64,000 nucleotides of DNA from Paenarthrobacter sp. PH39-S1 (GTDB taxonomy: Bacteria > Actinomycetota > Actinomycetes > Actinomycetales > Micrococcaceae), in contig NZ_JASISR010000016.1 of NCBI RefSeq assembly GCF_030063245.1, positions 42,570 through 106,569 on the forward strand, read 5' to 3'. Position 1 is the stretch's first letter, and each line of letters starts with the position of its first letter. Both the position numbers and the translations under genes were made by a program. Shown piece after piece: positions 1-8,428 of this stretch. The notes under the pieces are model-generated. The model was given only the letters and a program-made list of their open reading frames with translations, made no database searches and was not told where the DNA came from.

Positions 1-65
1 TTGTTAATCTTTCTGTAAGACAGACTCTCCGACTGCCGGAGGGTCTTAGCCGCGGTGTTCATATT

Positions 66-85
66 CCGCTTTTACAGAAAAGCGG
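66..85. repeat. 8-bp perfect hairpin
   Basis: CCGCTTTT and AAAAGCGG flank a 4-base loop (ACAG). It lies in the gene-free stretch downstream of the minus-strand aldo/keto reductase. It could belong to a terminator for that gene or for a gene left of the window, but no clear T-tract follows. I see no convincing gene in positions 1-373. Confidence 0.4.
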
Positions 86-373
86 CTGGCCCTTTTGGGT
101 TTCGCCGCTTGAACTTCAAAATGCGCAACACTACAACTTCCACCAGCATACAGATATTTGGCCTTCGTTTCCACTGCTCGAGTTGATTCACTCGAGTTGA
201 TTCACCAGAGATGCCCGTGCAGCCCCATTTTAGGGAGCGGCAGCTTGTCCCGCATAAACGATGGAATGAGCCTCAGCGTTCAGGTTGGGCGGGCTTCCCG
301 ACCCGAGGCCCGGCTGCAGCCTCCCGAACGGTGTCGTCGTGACGCCGTACGGGAAGGTTCCGTTCTCAGCCGG

Positions 374-1405
374 CTAGCGGCCGCCATCCCTCCTGCGGCT
401 GCGCTGTTCCTTGGCCGGCAGGCCGTAGGGGTAGACGCCGACGCGGGGTTCGCTGACTTCGGTCAATTTCGCCGTTTCTTCTGCCGTCAGAATAAGATCC
501 GCGGCGGCGAGGTTATCGGTGAGCTGCGCGGTAGTCCGGACCCCAAGGATCACCGATGTCACCCCAGGGCGGTCCGCAAGCCATGCCAATGACACCTGCG
601 GCGCACTCACCTCACGTGCCTTGGCGATTTCTTCCACGGTTCCGATAATCCGCCATGTCTGTTCCTCCGCGTTACGCTGCTTCCACGCTTCCATACCGCG
701 CTCCGGATTCTCCCCGAGCCGCGTGGCGCCTGTCGGAGCCTGATCGCGCCGGTACTTTCCGGACAGCCATCCACCACCCAGAGGGGACCAGGGAAGCAGC
801 CCGATACCGGCGTCACGCGATGCCGGGACAACTTCGAGCTCGATCTCACGCACCAGAAGGCTGTATTGCGGCTGCAGTGTCACCGGGGGAGCCCAGCCGT
901 GTTTTTTGGCAACGTGCACCGCCTTGGTTAATTGCCAGCCCGTGAAGTTGGAAAATCCGTAATAGCCGATTTTCCCGCTGCTGACTGCATCGTCGAGAAA
1001 ACGCAAAGTCTCCTCGATGGGCGTGAGCGGGTCCCATGCGTGCATCTGGTAGAGATCAATCTGCTCGACGCCCAGTCTTAGCAGGGAAGCATCCAGTGCG
1101 CGCCGCAGGTGCCGGCCGGAAGTACCCGCGTCATTGGGACCTGCACCCATGGGGAAGCGGCCCTTGCTGGCAAGGACAACCTGATCCTTTGCCTCGGGAC
1201 GCTGGGCCAGCCAGCGACCAAGGATCTCCTCTGCGACGCCGGAACTGTAGACGTCGGCGGTGTCAATGAAGTTGCCGCCCGCCTCGACATAGCCATCCAG
1301 GATCCGATGCGACGTCTCCTCAGTTGCCTCTGCGCCGAATGTCATTGTTCCCAGCGCGTGCTTGGACACCACCGCTCCGCTGTTTCCGAGATTGCGATAC
1401 TCCAT
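374..1405 (-). CDS. Aldo/keto reductase
   Basis: This is a predicted NAD(P)H-dependent oxidoreductase of 343 residues with the AKR TIM-barrel pattern. It opens with a canonical first strand (YRNLGNSG, then LGTMTFG). The tetrad is visible in order: Asp and Tyr in NFIDTADVYSSG (about 45-56), Lys in LASKGR (about 80) and His in YQMHAWD (about 126). GVRTTAQLTDNL near the C-terminus is the usual cofactor-binding segment. The open frame runs 30 codons further upstream, but the ATG at 1405 sits just behind AAGGAGG, so I start there. The C-terminus ends in a basic tail. The physiological substrate cannot be told. It is a paralogue of the reductase at 11972-12910 and stands alone. Confidence 0.9.
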   Translation of the reverse strand: MEYRNLGNSGAVVSKHALGTMTFGAEATEETSHRILDGYVEAGGNFIDTADVYSSGVAEEILGRWLAQRPEAKDQVVLASKGRFPMGAGPNDAGTSGRHLRRALDASLLRLGVEQIDLYQMHAWDPLTPIEETLRFLDDAVSSGKIGYYGFSNFTGWQLTKAVHVAKKHGWAPPVTLQPQYSLLVREIELEVVPASRDAGIGLLPWSPLGGGWLSGKYRRDQAPTGATRLGENPERGMEAWKQRNAEEQTWRIIGTVEEIAKAREVSAPQVSLAWLADRPGVTSVILGVRTTAQLTDNLAAADLILTAEETAKLTEVSEPRVGVYPYGLPAKEQRSRRRDGGR

Positions 1406-2221
1406 GGTCCTCCTTATACGTCGGGAACCCGCGGGTCCCCGCCGATGTGAACATTCGATGGGATAGCAGTTGGTGTAACGCGGTTCACTGGTCATTTATT
1501 CTCCTGACCGTCCGCGCGCCGAGATCCCCGAGTGCAGCAGCACACGGACTATCGTGCCAACCCAACTCCCGGAAAATGGTCCCTCCGGGCCGTCCCCTTC
1601 GGTCGAAACGACGCTTGCCAAGGCCATGAAACGAAGCCTGGCGCTGTCCGCAGGTCTGGTGATGGTTGCTGTTGCTGTCCGCCTGCGATGCTCCCAGCGA
1701 CATCGGCCACAGAGTGCTGGGCAGGAGGACGAGATTTTCTCGGCTCGCTGTCCTCCACACTGATGGCCTGCGGCTCGGCCGCCGGTCGGCCGCCAACGCA
1801 TAGGTGACGGGCAATCCCGGGGTCTTAACCGGATTTGAGGCCAGGCGGCCGGCCGATCCTCCCTTGCTGGGCTCCGGGCCGGGCACAGGCCAGCCGTAAA
1901 CCCGCCGCCCCGAGCGCTGGTTCAGCTCCCGCCGTCGTCGCCCATTCACTGATCACCGCGCCGAGGCTGGCAGCAGCCGTCGACGGTTTGGTTGTCGTTG
2001 AGCAGGAACTTGCGGGACGTCCACGCGGTTGGCAGCCAACGGCGGCAGAACCGATGTCCAGCAACGGTGCTGGCGGTGGCCGGGATGGCGATGTTTACCT
2101 CGCCGGCTCGTTCGGCAATAGGGTCTCCGTCATCCCCGCGTCGACATTCGCAGTGGGTCTGTACTTCGCCGCACCGGTAGCAAGGACGTTGTCAAACCTG
2201 GAAATCCATGCGCGGACGCGG
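1406..2221. other. Gene-poor stretch with a possible lipoprotein remnant
   Basis: No intact gene is convincing over about 800 bases. From the ATG at 1626 (+) a signal-peptide-like start (MKRSLALSAGLVMVAVAV) is followed, after a shift of frame, by LSAC-DAPSDIGH, which looks like a lipobox with its cysteine. This suggests the decayed 5' end of a lipoprotein gene. The remainder gives only composition-driven frames without recognisable motifs. Confidence 0.3.
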
Positions 2222-2253
2222 AAAAACCCCGGCGGATCAACGATCCTCCGGGG
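2222..2253 (-). terminator. Rho-independent terminator of tRNA-Leu
   Basis: Arms at 2227-2238 and 2242-2253 form a 12-bp stem with one mismatch and a 3-base loop. On the minus strand the hairpin is followed by TTTTTC. It begins 12 bases beyond the 3' end of the minus-strand tRNA-Leu, so it should end that transcript. Confidence 0.8.
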
Positions 2254-2264
2254 CTTTTCGTCTG

Positions 2265-2347
2265 TGCGCGGAAAGGGACTTGAACCCTCACCCCGTTTCC
2301 AGGACTAGCACCTCAAGCTAGCGCGTCTGCCATTCCGCCACCCGCGC
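2265..2347 (-). tRNA. tRNA-Leu (anticodon GAG)
   Basis: The minus strand folds as a class II tRNA of 83 nt. The acceptor stem starts GCGCGGG and closes with TCCGCGC plus discriminator A. The anticodon arm CTAGC-TTGAGGT-GCTAG presents GAG, reading CUC and CUU leucine codons. A variable arm follows, then the T arm GAGGG-TTCAAGT-CCCTT. The 3' CCA is not encoded (the next bases are CAG), so it would be added after transcription. No intact integrase or duplicated 3' end lies beside it, so there is no sign that it is used as an attachment site here. Confidence 0.95.
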
Positions 2348-2509
2348 AGGTGATTTTGCGGCAACGAAACCCCCGTCAAACCGGGTTCGATACGCACAAA
2401 TGCAGCGAGAAAAACGATAGCACGACTTGGCCGTGAACCTTGAATCGGGACGACGACGGACTCCGCTGTAGTCTGTTCAGATACCCGGAAGTAAGCGAAG
2501 GAGCCCGCC

Positions 2510-3814
2510 GTGAATGCCGTTCGGCCCGAAGATGAAGTCGTCAAAATCTGCCAGGACCTGATCCGGATCGACACCACGAATTTTGGTGACAACGAAGGAC
2601 CGGGGGAGCGCAAAGCCGCGGAATACACCGCAGCACTGATCGAGGAAGCCGGCCTCAAGACCACAGTCTTTGAATCCGCTCCGGGGCGCACCAGCGTGGT
2701 GGCGCGGATGTCGGGCGAAGATCCCGCTGCGGGTGCGCTCGTGGTGCATGGTCATCTGGATGTGGTTCCGGCGCTCAAGGACGACTGGACCATTGACCCA
2801 TTCGGCGGCGAGGAAAAAGACGGCATGATCTGGGGACGTGGGGCCGTGGACATGAAGGATATGGACGCGATGATCCTCTCGGTACTGCGGGGGATGGCCC
2901 GGGACGGTCGCAGGCCCAAGCGGGATATTATCTTTGCATTCTTCGCCGACGAAGAGGCCGGTGGTAACTATGGCGCGTCTTGGGCCGTGGATAACAAACC
3001 CGAACTCTTTGACGGAGCCACCGAGGCCATCTCCGAGGTAGGCGGTTTTTCCACCGAGATCGGCGGCCAGCGCGCGTACCTGCTGCAGACGGCGGAAAAA
3101 GGCCTGTCCTGGCTCCGCCTGACCGCGCACGGCCGGGCCGGGCACGGCTCGCAGATCAACACGGACAACGCGGTGACCCGGCTGGCTCGTGCCGTCACCC
3201 GTATCGGGGACCACCCGTGGCCGGTGGAACTAACCGCCACCACACGGCAGTTCTTGGAAGGCGTTTCCGAGCTCACCGGCGTCGAACTGGATGAAAGCAA
3301 TCCGGAGAATCTGCTCCGCGAGCTGGGCACGGTGGCCAGATTCGTCGGTGCCACGCTGCAGAATACTGCTAATCCGACATTGCTGAAAAGCGGGTACAAG
3401 CACAACGTGATCCCCGGCAGGGCGGAGGCGCTCATCGACGTCCGCACCCTGCCCGGTCAGCAGGAGGAAGTCCTTGAGATCATCAAGGGGCTGGCCGGGG
3501 ACGGCGTTGAAATCAGCTACGACCATAAGGATGTGTCATTGGAGGTTCCGTTCGCCGGAAATCTGGTGGATTCCATGATTGATGCCCTGCACGCGGAGGA
3601 TCCCGGTGCAAAAGTGTTGCCCTACACGCTGTCCGGCGGCACGGACAATAAGTCGCTGAGCCGGCTCGGCATCACCGGCTATGGTTTTGCCCCGCTGCGG
3701 CTGCCCCCGGAACTTGATTTCACCGGCATGTTCCACGGCGTGGATGAGCGCGTACCCACCGAATCCCTTAAGTTCGGCACCCGGGTGCTGGACCGGCTGC
3801 TGAGCACATACTGA
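2510..3814 (+). CDS. M20 family metallopeptidase
   Basis: A 434-residue zinc aminoacylase or peptidase of the M20/M25/M40 type (ArgE, DapE and carboxypeptidase relatives). The metal-site signatures are present: VVHGHLDVVP (about 80-89, His then Asp), the bridging Asp in GRGAVDMKD (about 110-118), and DEEAGG (about 148-153) with the catalytic and ligand Glu residues. The dimerisation lid lies in the middle (AHGRAGHGSQIN), and the late His ligand is in the TGMFHGVDERVP region. The start is GTG behind GAAGGAG. The acyl-CoA dehydrogenase-like gene follows after 12 bases, so the two are probably co-transcribed. The exact peptide or acyl-amino-acid substrate is unknown. Confidence 0.93.
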   Translation: MNAVRPEDEVVKICQDLIRIDTTNFGDNEGPGERKAAEYTAALIEEAGLKTTVFESAPGRTSVVARMSGEDPAAGALVVHGHLDVVPALKDDWTIDPFGGEEKDGMIWGRGAVDMKDMDAMILSVLRGMARDGRRPKRDIIFAFFADEEAGGNYGASWAVDNKPELFDGATEAISEVGGFSTEIGGQRAYLLQTAEKGLSWLRLTAHGRAGHGSQINTDNAVTRLARAVTRIGDHPWPVELTATTRQFLEGVSELTGVELDESNPENLLRELGTVARFVGATLQNTANPTLLKSGYKHNVIPGRAEALIDVRTLPGQQEEVLEIIKGLAGDGVEISYDHKDVSLEVPFAGNLVDSMIDALHAEDPGAKVLPYTLSGGTDNKSLSRLGITGYGFAPLRLPPELDFTGMFHGVDERVPTESLKFGTRVLDRLLSTY

Positions 3815-3826
3815 GACAGGCTGTCC

Positions 3827-4981
3827 ATGAACATCGACGAATTACTGACCGATGACCTGCTCGCGAGATTCCGGAGCCGCGCGGGCGGTTACGACGAGCG
3901 CAATGAATTCTGTCACGAGGACCTGCAGGAGTTAAAAGGCGCCGGATATCTCAATTTGTTTGCCGCGACGGACGACGGCGGTCTCGGCTTTGGTCTGCAG
4001 CAGGCCGCTGCTGCACAGCGCCGGCTTGCCACGGCCGCCCCGGCAACCGCTTTGGCGATCAATATGCACCTGGTATGGACCGGCGTCGCCCATTTGCTCG
4101 CCGAGCGCGGCGACGACTCGCTGCTCTACGTGCTACGGGAGGCTGTTGCCGGGGAAGTTTTTGCTTTCGGCAACTCGGAGGCCGGAAACGATTCCGTGCT
4201 CTTTGATTCCACCACGGTTGCGGTGCCGCACGCGGACGGCTCGTATGCCTTCACCGGCACCAAGATTTTCACCAGCCTGAGTCCGGCCTGGACCCGGCTC
4301 GGAATTTTCGGCAAAGACAGCACAGGACCGGAGCCGGTGCTGGTCCATGCCTTCATCAGCCGCGGCACTGCGGGCTATTCAATCAGGAACGATTGGGACA
4401 CGCTGGGGATGCGCGCCAGCCAGTCCAACACCACGGTTCTCGACGGGGCATCTGCCCCAGCGGACAGGGTATTCCGGAAACTGCCGGTGGGGCCGAACGC
4501 CGATCCGCTGATTTTCGCCATCTTCGCGTGTTTTGAAACGCTTCTGGCGGCCGTCTACGCGGGCATCGGCGAGCGGGCACTGCAGTTGGGTGTCGAAGCG
4601 GCGCACCGGCGGAAATCGCAGAAATACGGAGGCAGGTCCTATGCTCAAGACCCGGATATCCGCTGGAAGATCGCGGCCGCCGCCATCGCGATGGACGGGC
4701 TGTACCCGCAGGTCGAAACGGTGGCGCGCGACGTCGACGAACTGGCAGAGCACGGGGCCCAATGGTTTCCCCGCCTGGTGGGGCTTAAGGTCCGGGCCAC
4801 GGAAACCGCACGTGACGTGGTGGACCTGGCCGTCCGGGTGTCCGGCGGCGGCACCTACTTCGCAGGGAACGAGTTGGGGAGGCTGTACCGGGATGTGCTG
4901 GCCGGGATTTTCCATCCCTCCGACGACGAGTCGGCGCACAATACAGTGGCCAATGCATGGCTTGGACCATTGGACAGCTGA
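3827..4981 (+). CDS. Acyl-CoA dehydrogenase family protein
   Basis: A 384-residue flavoprotein of the ACAD fold: N-terminal helical domain, a central beta domain (SYAFTGTKIFTSLSPAW and TLGMRASQSNTTVLDG, about 140-210, typical flavin and substrate wall segments) and a C-terminal helical bundle. FGNSEAGNDSVL corresponds to the flavin-contact stretch. I do not see a convincing catalytic-base glutamate, so this may be one of the divergent ACAD-like oxidases or monooxygenases rather than a beta-oxidation enzyme. It follows the M20 peptidase at 12 bases and ends shortly before the convergent small gene at 5027. The substrate cannot be predicted. Confidence 0.85.
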   Translation: MNIDELLTDDLLARFRSRAGGYDERNEFCHEDLQELKGAGYLNLFAATDDGGLGFGLQQAAAAQRRLATAAPATALAINMHLVWTGVAHLLAERGDDSLLYVLREAVAGEVFAFGNSEAGNDSVLFDSTTVAVPHADGSYAFTGTKIFTSLSPAWTRLGIFGKDSTGPEPVLVHAFISRGTAGYSIRNDWDTLGMRASQSNTTVLDGASAPADRVFRKLPVGPNADPLIFAIFACFETLLAAVYAGIGERALQLGVEAAHRRKSQKYGGRSYAQDPDIRWKIAAAAIAMDGLYPQVETVARDVDELAEHGAQWFPRLVGLKVRATETARDVVDLAVRVSGGGTYFAGNELGRLYRDVLAGIFHPSDDESAHNTVANAWLGPLDS

Positions 4982-5026
4982 CGGGACCGGGGTCCGGACT
5001 GCTGGAGGACAGGCGCGCGCAGAGCG

Positions 5027-5260
5027 CTAAGCCGTCCGCTCCACCCGCAGAATTTTCCTGCGAAGCCAGAACTGCCGTCCGCCGCCAGTATAGATACAGC
5101 TGCGCTCCAGCTCCCATTTACCGTATTCGGCGTGCTCGGTCAGCCGCTGCCGAGCCACGGGAAGCGGTTCGGAGGGCGCCACCGTCAGCACAAGGTACTC
5201 GTATTGCCGCAGGTAATCGCGTTCCCTGCTGATGGAGCCAGTGCTGAATTGTTCCCTCAT
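5027..5260 (-). CDS. DUF5703-like small protein
   Basis: A 77-residue basic protein starting MREQFSTGSISRERDYLRQYEYLVL and ending in a KILRVERTA tail, with a central WELERSCIYTGGGRQFWLRRK segment. I associate this pattern with the small actinobacterial DUF5703 family, by recollection rather than search. The frame extends 35 codons upstream, but the ATG at 5260 follows GGAGTGTT, and the conserved-looking sequence begins there. It is convergent with the acyl-CoA dehydrogenase-like gene and divergent from the gene at 5382. Function is unknown. Confidence 0.75.
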   Translation of the reverse strand: MREQFSTGSISRERDYLRQYEYLVLTVAPSEPLPVARQRLTEHAEYGKWELERSCIYTGGGRQFWLRRKILRVERTA

Positions 5261-5344
5261 AACACTCCATTCTGCCCAAATACGGGACCGAATCCAGCAT
5301 CCCGACTTGGGATTTTGCGGGGGATTTTCGAGCCTCCGATCGGG

Positions 5345-5374
5345 CTTACAACTTGTCCAGCGCACTGGTAGCGT
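5345..5374 (+). promoter_or_regulatory. Candidate promoter for a leaderless mRNA
   Basis: CTTACA (5345-5350) and TAGCGT (5369-5374) are spaced by 18 bases and followed after 7 bases by the ATG at 5382. No Shine-Dalgarno sequence is present, so the transcript may begin at or near the start codon. A TTGTC also lies 16 bases before the -10 box, loosely recalling the PafBC-type RecA-NDp promoter, but bases 6-9 and the spacing do not fit. Confidence 0.4.
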
Positions 5375-5381
5375 TCACCCT

Positions 5382-5654
5382 ATGAGTCTAGATCCTCGCG
5401 CCGCCTTGCAGTCCCTTACATCCGCATTCGAGGAACATCTGGTGGCCGCCTCTGCCCGTCGCGGAGACGACGATCCTGCCGTTGAGGCCGCCTACCTGGC
5501 GATCGTTGATGCCTTTGAGATCTACGAAGAAGTCCTTTTCGAAAGCTACAACGAAGTTACCCCGTTGGTCATCTACGAGGATGAAGAGGACGCCGAGGAG
5601 GACGAGGAAGATTCCGTCGGCGACGACGACGATCTGGAGCCGATCGACGACTGA
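5382..5654 (+). CDS. Small acidic conserved-type protein
   Basis: A 90-residue protein, MSLDPRAALQSLTSAFEEHL at the front, with a predicted helical N-terminal half and an extremely acidic tail rich in Glu and Asp (about residues 68-90). The frame extends further upstream, but the ATG at 5382 is chosen because a -10-like TAGCGT lies 7 bases before it. No enzymatic motif is visible. It resembles small acidic proteins found next to core genes in Micrococcaceae. I cannot assign a function. Confidence 0.7.
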   Translation: MSLDPRAALQSLTSAFEEHLVAASARRGDDDPAVEAAYLAIVDAFEIYEEVLFESYNEVTPLVIYEDEEDAEEDEEDSVGDDDDLEPIDD

Positions 5655-5826
5655 CATCGAACCAGCCCACCGAATCCGCTGCCGATTGGTGAGGCCTGCC
5701 CCAGCGCGCATGGCGTTCGCTGCCCTTCGCACGGCCACCTCGGCGTCATTCCGGTGGATATCACCGCCGCCCACCTGTTGATATAGGGCGACCAATAATG
5801 TCGGTCGGCGGTGGCAGTGTTGGGGT

Positions 5827-6190
5827 ATGGACGGTTCTACGGGAGCACCGGGCACACCGGGCGGGTCAGGAGCAGAGCCGCCGCGCCTGCATCCGCCGCG
5901 CCCGCGTCTGGCGTGCACTCATCCTCAGCGCCCGCGCCCGCGTCTGGCGTGCCTGCGTCTGGCGTACCCGGGCCGGTGGTTCCGGTTTGGAAGGCGGACC
6001 GCCCGCGGCGGCCCGAGCCCGTGTTACCGGCCCTGGACCCTCTGTTCACGGCCGTGGTCACGGCAGCCGATGACTGGCTCACCGGTTTGGAGACCATCTA
6101 CGACAACACCGTCGACGCCCTGACCCAGTGGGCGCGTCTGGAGGCCCGGGTCACGGCCGGGAAAGCCCGTGAGGTTGAACAGTTGCCTTG
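5827..6190 (+). pseudogene. 5' remnant of a DUF222/HNH (13E12-type) gene
   Basis: The start MDGSTGAPGTPGG at 5827 continues, after a change of frame, into a helical segment (ALDPLFTAVVTAADDWLTGLETIYDN, then ALTQWARLEARV) that resembles the N-terminal part of actinobacterial DUF222/HNH endonuclease proteins. A proline/alanine-rich low-complexity stretch lies between. The HNH half is missing: the sequence runs directly into a recombinase fragment. I read this as a truncated, frameshifted gene, interrupted by later insertions. The family assignment is by pattern only. Confidence 0.4.
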
Positions 6191-6442
6191 GCCGGCCACG
6201 CAACGATTTACGTGATCGTCAACAAGGTCTTTCGTGCGGCCGGGGTGGAGGATATGAGGGTTGGAACGCGGGTCCTTCGCTACAACGCGGCGTCCAAGCT
6301 GTTGCGGGCGGGCACGGCGTTGCCGACGATTTCGGCGATCCTGGGCCATGCCCATTGCGACTCGACCAATGTGTATCTGATCGCCGACACCGAACGATTA
6401 CTCTCGTGCGTCCTTGCGCTGCCGGAGAGGGTAATCCGATGA
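6188..6442 (+). pseudogene. C-terminal fragment of a tyrosine recombinase
   Basis: About 80 residues match the catalytic end of a phage-integrase family recombinase: VLRYNAASKLLRAG (the HxLR box, here with Tyr where His is usual), TISAILGHAHCDSTNVYL (LGH motif followed by the nucleophile-tyrosine region) and a short tail ending ERVIR. The N-terminal three quarters are absent. Its stop overlaps the next recombinase start as ATGA (6439-6442), the organisation of transposons that carry consecutive tyrosine recombinases (RIT or Tn554-like elements). Confidence 0.65.
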
Positions 6443-7196
6443 GCACGTACGAGTTCACCAGTGTTTTTGCCGGGGAACTGAGGCGGCGTCTCGCCTTTAA
6501 ACAGGGCATGGGGTGCTACGGAGCATCGCGAATCTGGTACCTGCGCAGCTTCGACGCCTACTGCACGGAACACGGGGTGACGTCTTGCGACCAGCCAGCC
6601 GTCGAAGGTTGGGTCATCTTCAAGAAGTCCTCCCAGCCGGGCTCCAGTCCGTCTTGGATGTCATACATCAGGGACTTCGGGCGCTGGATGCGGACGCATA
6701 ACGATTCGGAAGCGTAGGTGCTTACCGGATCCTGGAAAAGCGGTTTCGTCCGCTCTCAGCCCTACTTGTTGAGCCGCGAGGAAATCTCGTCGTTTTTCTG
6801 CTCCGCTACCGAGCTGGAAAACACTTCGCCGTGGAGGTGGCAGTCCGTCGCGTTTTTCGGGCTGATGCATTCGTGCGGGCTTCGGACCTGTGAAACCCGC
6901 AGGCTGCGACCCCGGGACGTTGACCTCGTCAAAGGGGAAATCGATGTGCTGTGGTCCAAGGGCAATAGAAGTCGACGTCTGCCGATCAGCGGCCAGGTCA
7001 TCGATATCCTCGCCGACTGCGACCGCATATCCCGCCGGGAGTTCGGGCAAGAGCCTCCCAGGTTCTTTGTCTCCTCGACCCCAACGCCGGTCTCACCGGC
7101 CTCGACCGGGGTTACGTTCAACCGGATCTGGGACCGGGCCGGGTTGCCGCACGCAATCGGTGGCAAACAGCCCCGCCCTACGATTTCAGGCATTAG
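6439..7196 (+). pseudogene. Second tyrosine recombinase, nonsense and frameshift
   Basis: The frame opens MSTYEFTSVFAGELRRRLAF and reads through an N-terminal SAM-like core-binding region until a TAG at 6715-6717. The same frame then continues without interruption (SREEISSFFCSA, HSCGLRTCETRRLRPRDVD with the first catalytic Arg, then KGNRSRRLPIS). It follows that a single nonsense mutation splits the gene. Near 7178 one base is missing: in the shifted frame the sequence reads RPYDFRH and then hits TAG at 7194-7196, so the HxxR box is cut and the C-terminal nucleophile region is gone. The recombinase is dead. Confidence 0.7.
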
Positions 7197-7405
7197 GCGG
7201 ACGGCGGGGTTATGTTCCCTGTCTTGGTGTTGTGGCTGGTGGGCGCCATTTCGGGCTGTGGTTTTGGGCACATAATCCCAGCGACCGGCGTCAGCGGGCC
7301 AGCGGGCCAGCGGCTCGAGCTGGCCTGCAAGGTACTGTGCGGGGTCCTTTGTATGGTGTCGGTCGCTGCGGGCACCGATGGAGAATCGCTTTGTTAGTTC
7401 AGTGC
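7197..7405. other. Junk between recombinase fragments
   Basis: No recognisable gene. This stretch links the truncated second recombinase to the third fragment and probably marks a deletion or insertion junction. Confidence 0.4.
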
Positions 7406-7915
7406 ATGAGCAAAGAGTGGGTGATTCTCGTGGGAGAAGCAGATGTCAGATACGCCGTTGAGCGGTTGGCGGCGGTGTTGCTTGAGGCCGGGAGGGCTGA
7501 GGCCACGGTCCGGCGCCACAAGGTCATGTTGGAGCGGTTTGCCTTGTTTGTGGGCGGGCGGAGCGTGGAGTTGGTGAGTGATCAGCTGTGTGTCGATTTT
7601 ATTGCGAAACAGACTGGGGTCAGGTTGGGGTCGTTGCGCGAACCGGTCAAGGACAGTGCCGTCCAGGCGGTTCGTCGGCCGGTGGTGTTGGTGGCGGACG
7701 CACTGGCTGGCCGGCCGGTGGAAGTCGACCGGCCGGTGGTGCCGGTGAAGGATGGTTGTCCGACGATGTTTCGTCCGCTCCGGGACGACTACCTCGTTGC
7801 CTGTCGTGGGCGTGGCAACGCAGCGGCGACGCACCGACGTAGCGGCTGCGAAAGATCAGCTCAAGGCCGTTGGTTGAGGCCGCGGATGGTCGGAGGCGAA
7901 CAGGGCCACCGCTGA
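7406..7915 (+). pseudogene. N-terminal fragment of a third tyrosine recombinase
   Basis: The ATG at 7406 opens a frame with a core-binding-like segment (VERLAAVLLEAGRAEATVRRHKVMLERFALFV), followed by DQLCVDFIAKQTG and DYLVACRGRGNAAATHRRS, which resembles the N-terminal arm and linker of transposon tyrosine recombinases. No catalytic motif follows; the reading frame degenerates after about residue 145 and stops. It could be the missing front part of the type of gene whose end is seen at 6188-6442, but from a separate copy or after rearrangement. Confidence 0.5.
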
Positions 7916-8079
7916 GGAAACGTGAAGAGCCGGTTAAGTGGCCCCCGCCAAAAATGGTCGCTATTTCCACTCAGAACTGGTTCTGCCTCTCTTGAGCCGA
8001 GCAATCGCTACTCCGCCAAATCCATCCTGTGACCGGAAACTGGCACCTTTCAAGGGGAACGAACTGGTCCTGTCGTTGA
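7916..8079. other. Intergenic, no gene seen
   Basis: Boundary between the recombinase graveyard and the transport operon. I recognise no coding sequence. Base composition falls towards A/T from here on. Confidence 0.4.
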
Positions 8080-8089
8080 TGGTATACCA
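8080..8089. promoter_or_regulatory. Palindrome TGGTATACCA, candidate GntR-type operator
   Basis: A perfect 10-bp palindrome 115 bases before the DUF3311 start. TGGTATACCA-like palindromes are typical operators of FadR/FCD-type GntR repressors of catabolic operons (family knowledge). A second copy, TGGTATACCG with the 8-bp core intact, lies at 8305-8314 inside the first gene. No regulator gene is in the cluster. Confidence 0.4.
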
Positions 8090-8177
8090 GAACTAGTGTT
8101 AGCTCCACTTGAGATACGGACTCTGAACAATAGGCAGCCTAACGTTGCTCTTCGTTATGTTTCAGCTCCCCTCATGG

Positions 8178-8183
8178 CATAAT
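8178..8183 (+). promoter_or_regulatory. Candidate -10 box of the symporter operon
   Basis: CATAAT preceded by TGG (a possible extended -10) lies about 20 bases before the TAGGAG ribosome-binding site of the DUF3311 gene. No good -35 hexamer is visible, which would fit a regulated promoter. Confidence 0.35.
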
Positions 8184-8203
8184 CGCCCATTTTAGGAGTA
8201 ATT

Positions 8204-8428
8204 ATGATAGGAAGTCGGTGGTCCTTGGCCGTGGCCATGGGAATCCCTGCGCTAGCAATACTTGTCGGAGTTCCCTTAGTCAGCAACAGTCCTCATTCAG
8301 TCTTTGGTATACCGGTGGTCTTTGCGTGGTTGTTTGCCTGGCTACCTCTGACAACTCTCTGTTTCTGGATCTCTTGGCGGTACTTCGAAAGCGCCGAATA
8401 CAATCGGTTGGAAGGAGAAAAGGAATGA
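8204..8428 (+). CDS. DUF3311 small membrane protein
   Basis: A 74-residue protein with two predicted transmembrane helices (about 5-25 and 38-58), a VPLVSNSPHSVFGIPVVFAW loop, and a charged tail EYNRLEGEKE. Size, topology and position directly before a sodium:solute symporter match the DUF3311 family, which is regularly encoded beside SSF permeases and may act as their small accessory subunit. TAGGAG precedes the ATG. The stop overlaps the symporter start as ATGA, indicating translational coupling. Confidence 0.85.
   Translation: MIGSRWSLAVAMGIPALAILVGVPLVSNSPHSVFGIPVVFAWLFAWLPLTTLCFWISWRYFESAEYNRLEGEKE

Noticed and set aside
2265-2347. tRNA-Leu as attachment site for the 5.8-11.3 kb island
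   Set aside because: No duplicated tRNA 3' end was found and the island begins more than 3 kb away.
5353-5374. PafBC-dependent RecA-NDp promoter before the gene at 5382
   Set aside because: TTGTC and TAnnnT are present, but the bases following TTGTC do not match and the spacing is one base short.
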